DNA of 5,316 bases, taken from positions 1 to 5,316 of the forward strand of contig UROR01000130.1 of the NCBI GenBank assembly GCA_900549535.1. The letters are read 5' to 3'. Source of the stretch: an uncultured Collinsella sp. Lineage in GTDB: Bacteria; Actinomycetota; Coriobacteriia; Coriobacteriales; Coriobacteriaceae. Under the pieces are notes generated by a model, which was not told the origin of the DNA, ran no database searches, and was given only the letters and a program-made list of their open reading frames with translations. The translations under genes and the position numbers were made by a program. Shown here piece after piece: positions 3,925 through 5,316 of the stretch (its first letter is position 1; every line of letters starts with the position of its first letter).

Positions 3925-5316
3925 CTAAGAGACGACACCGGTCGCGTTACCGATAACAACGACGACGCACATGACGGCAAACATAAACCCGAGTGCCTTG
4001 AACCATAGTTCGACAAAAGCACTCCCCCGATACCGATCGAGAACGGGAAAACGACGTCGAAGCCTACGCCGGTCGAGCATTCCGAATGTAATGAGCAGCA
4101 CCAGGCCATCGACCATAAAGAAATACTCAAGTGCCAAAAACCACGTTGGATAGTTTCGGTTTTCGCTCGTCGGCGTAAATACCGCAAAATGGCTGCCCAT
4201 CAGCAGCAACAATGTTGTCGCATAGACGCATCCATTCCATATGCGCCCCACGGGCTCGGGGATACGCGAGAGCAGACGCGCACATTTGGACGTCACGAGA
4301 GAGACGATCGAACGCCGTCTTGCAGAAGACGGAAGCGTGAAGGCAACCGGCTGCTGTACCCGTTGCACCTGTGGCACCGCGGCCCGGGGCACGCTGGCAG
4401 CAGAAAAGGTCACGGGCGACGGTGCAGGGAGACATAGCTCATATGCCGCACGCGCAGCATGCCCCAGTGCCTTTGCACTCGCAAAGCGCTTAGCCGGATC
4501 GAGCGCCATCGCCATGCAAATCACATCCGCCAGCGGAACGGGAATGCCATGCGCCTCGCATTGCTCACGTATGTCCCGCCCCGGTTTGGGGTCAGTTCCC
4601 GTCAGGCAAAAGAACAGCAGTGCGCCAAGCGCGTAAATATCGCTGCGGACGCTCGTCTGCCCAAACCCAAACTGCTCGGGCGGCGCATAGGAACGCGTGC
4701 CAAACTTGACGGTGTCGGCGTCGGCGCCATCGCGCCAAACGCGCGCGATTCCCAGGTCAATAATCACCAGCGACGAGAAGGTCATGCCAGCATCGGCCGT
4801 ATACCTCACGCCCGATACGATGATGTTCGAGGGTTTAAGATCGCGGTGGATCACCGGTGTCGCCGCCTCCCCCGCCGCCGCAAAGCCGGCATGGAGCTCG
4901 CTCACCGCATCACACAGGACGGGATATAGCACACGGGCATAATCGGGCGTCGCGCCCAGGCGCCCCACGAGCGCCTCGAGCGTCTCACCTTCGACATATT
5001 CCATCACCACATCGAGCTCCTCGCCCGCGCGGCGGCAATCGACAATCCGGGGTAAGTGTTCAAAACGGCGTCCGGCCCGCTGAGCCGCAAACAGGCGCTC
5101 GTAGGCCCCGCCAATCTGCGCCGAAGCATCGATGCGCTTGCGGACAAAGGGACCGAGAGACCCGCCGCCAGAACCCTCAAAATAGACGAGTTCGGTCGTC
5201 TCGACATCCGAGCACTTGAGCACACGCTCCACACGATAGCTGTCATCGCGGTCGAGCGACGCCAAATGCTCGACAAGTGAAGCAGTCAGTTCATCATCGG
5301 AATATGTTGGGCTCTG
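3925..5316 (-). CDS. Membrane-anchored Ser/Thr protein kinase (5' end outside window)
   Basis: 463 codons are visible and the frame is open at base 5316 with no convincing start, so the N-terminus is missing. Numbering from the first visible codon: kinase domain about 25-285, with VRKRI holding the probable ATP-binding lysine (Lys60), MEYVEGETL hinge (105-113), HRDLKPSN catalytic loop (157-164, Asp159), DLG in place of DFG (187-189), PPEQF (212-216), SDIYALG (225-231) and the late arginine in DPAKRF (Arg277). The usual glycine-rich GxGxxG loop is not recognisable between residues 30 and 48. A Pro/Ala/Val-rich linker follows, then three likely membrane segments near 363-381, 392-414 and 439-462. 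There are no PASTA repeats, unlike PknB/StkP. It should phosphorylate cytoplasmic Ser/Thr from a membrane tether; substrates are unknown. It converges on the upstream secreted-protein gene. Confidence 0.88.
   Translation of the reverse strand, partial: QSPTYSDDELTASLVEHLASLDRDDSYRVERVLKCSDVETTELVYFEGSGGGSLGPFVRKRIDASAQIGGAYERLFAAQRAGRRFEHLPRIVDCRRAGEELDVVMEYVEGETLEALVGRLGATPDYARVLYPVLCDAVSELHAGFAAAGEAATPVIHRDLKPSNIIVSGVRYTADAGMTFSSLVIIDLGIARVWRDGADADTVKFGTRSYAPPEQFGFGQTSVRSDIYALGALLFFCLTGTDPKPGRDIREQCEAHGIPVPLADVICMAMALDPAKRFASAKALGHAARAAYELCLPAPSPVTFSAASVPRAAVPQVQRVQQPVAFTLPSSARRRSIVSLVTSKCARLLSRIPEPVGRIWNGCVYATTLLLLMGSHFAVFTPTSENRNYPTWFLALEYFFMVDGLVLLITFGMLDRRRLRRRFPVLDRYRGSAFVELWFKALGFMFAVMCVVVVIGNATGVVS

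Noticed and set aside
1..5316. CRISPR arrays, tRNA/rRNA genes, insertion sequences, attachment sites, toxin-antitoxin pairs
   Set aside because: No regularly spaced direct repeats, cloverleaf-like sequence, transposase or recombinase motifs were seen on either strand.

Overview
The window looks like ordinary chromosome from a moderately GC-rich actinobacterium. The best guess is a Coriobacteriia such as Collinsella. This rests on gene style recalled from memory: a D-aspartate-ligase-type ATP-grasp enzyme, a PcsB/CwlO-like coiled-coil wall protein, and a soluble-domain Ser/Thr kinase with a C-terminal membrane anchor. Genus is an inference, not something the sequence proves. There is no rRNA, tRNA, CRISPR array, insertion sequence or phage gene.

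Layout. Positions 1-1661 hold two minus-strand genes that probably form one operon. An ATP-grasp D-aspartate ligase-like gene (405-1661) is followed after 84 bases by an aspartate/glutamate racemase-family gene (1-320) that runs off the left edge. A 220-base divergent intergenic region (1662-1881) with several inverted repeats separates them from a plus-strand MOSC-domain gene (1882-2514). Next comes a 234-base, relatively AT-rich intergenic stretch (2515-2748) packed with nested palindromes resembling MerR/SoxR-type operators. A plus-strand secreted coiled-coil protein with a C-terminal lysozyme-like domain follows (2749-3882) and ends in a strong terminator. A minus-strand Ser/Thr protein kinase (3925 to the right edge) converges on that terminator. 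Its reading frame is still open at base 5316, so its start lies outside the window.

How the genes fit together. The racemase would make D-aspartate and the ATP-grasp ligase would attach it to the peptidoglycan stem peptide, as the Racfm/Aslfm pair does in Enterococcus faecium. The secreted coiled-coil protein is a likely peptidoglycan hydrolase. Three of the five genes are therefore plausibly tied to the cell wall or cell surface, or four if the membrane-anchored kinase acts on envelope functions, which is only inferred. The MOSC protein (sulfur/molybdenum cofactor-related family) has no obvious link to the others.

No clearly new system was found. The most interesting unexplained structure is the palindrome cluster at 2583-2687. 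Next are the paired dyads in the divergent region 1662-1881, the 11-bp hairpin between ligase and racemase, and the degenerate active-site motifs of the kinase.
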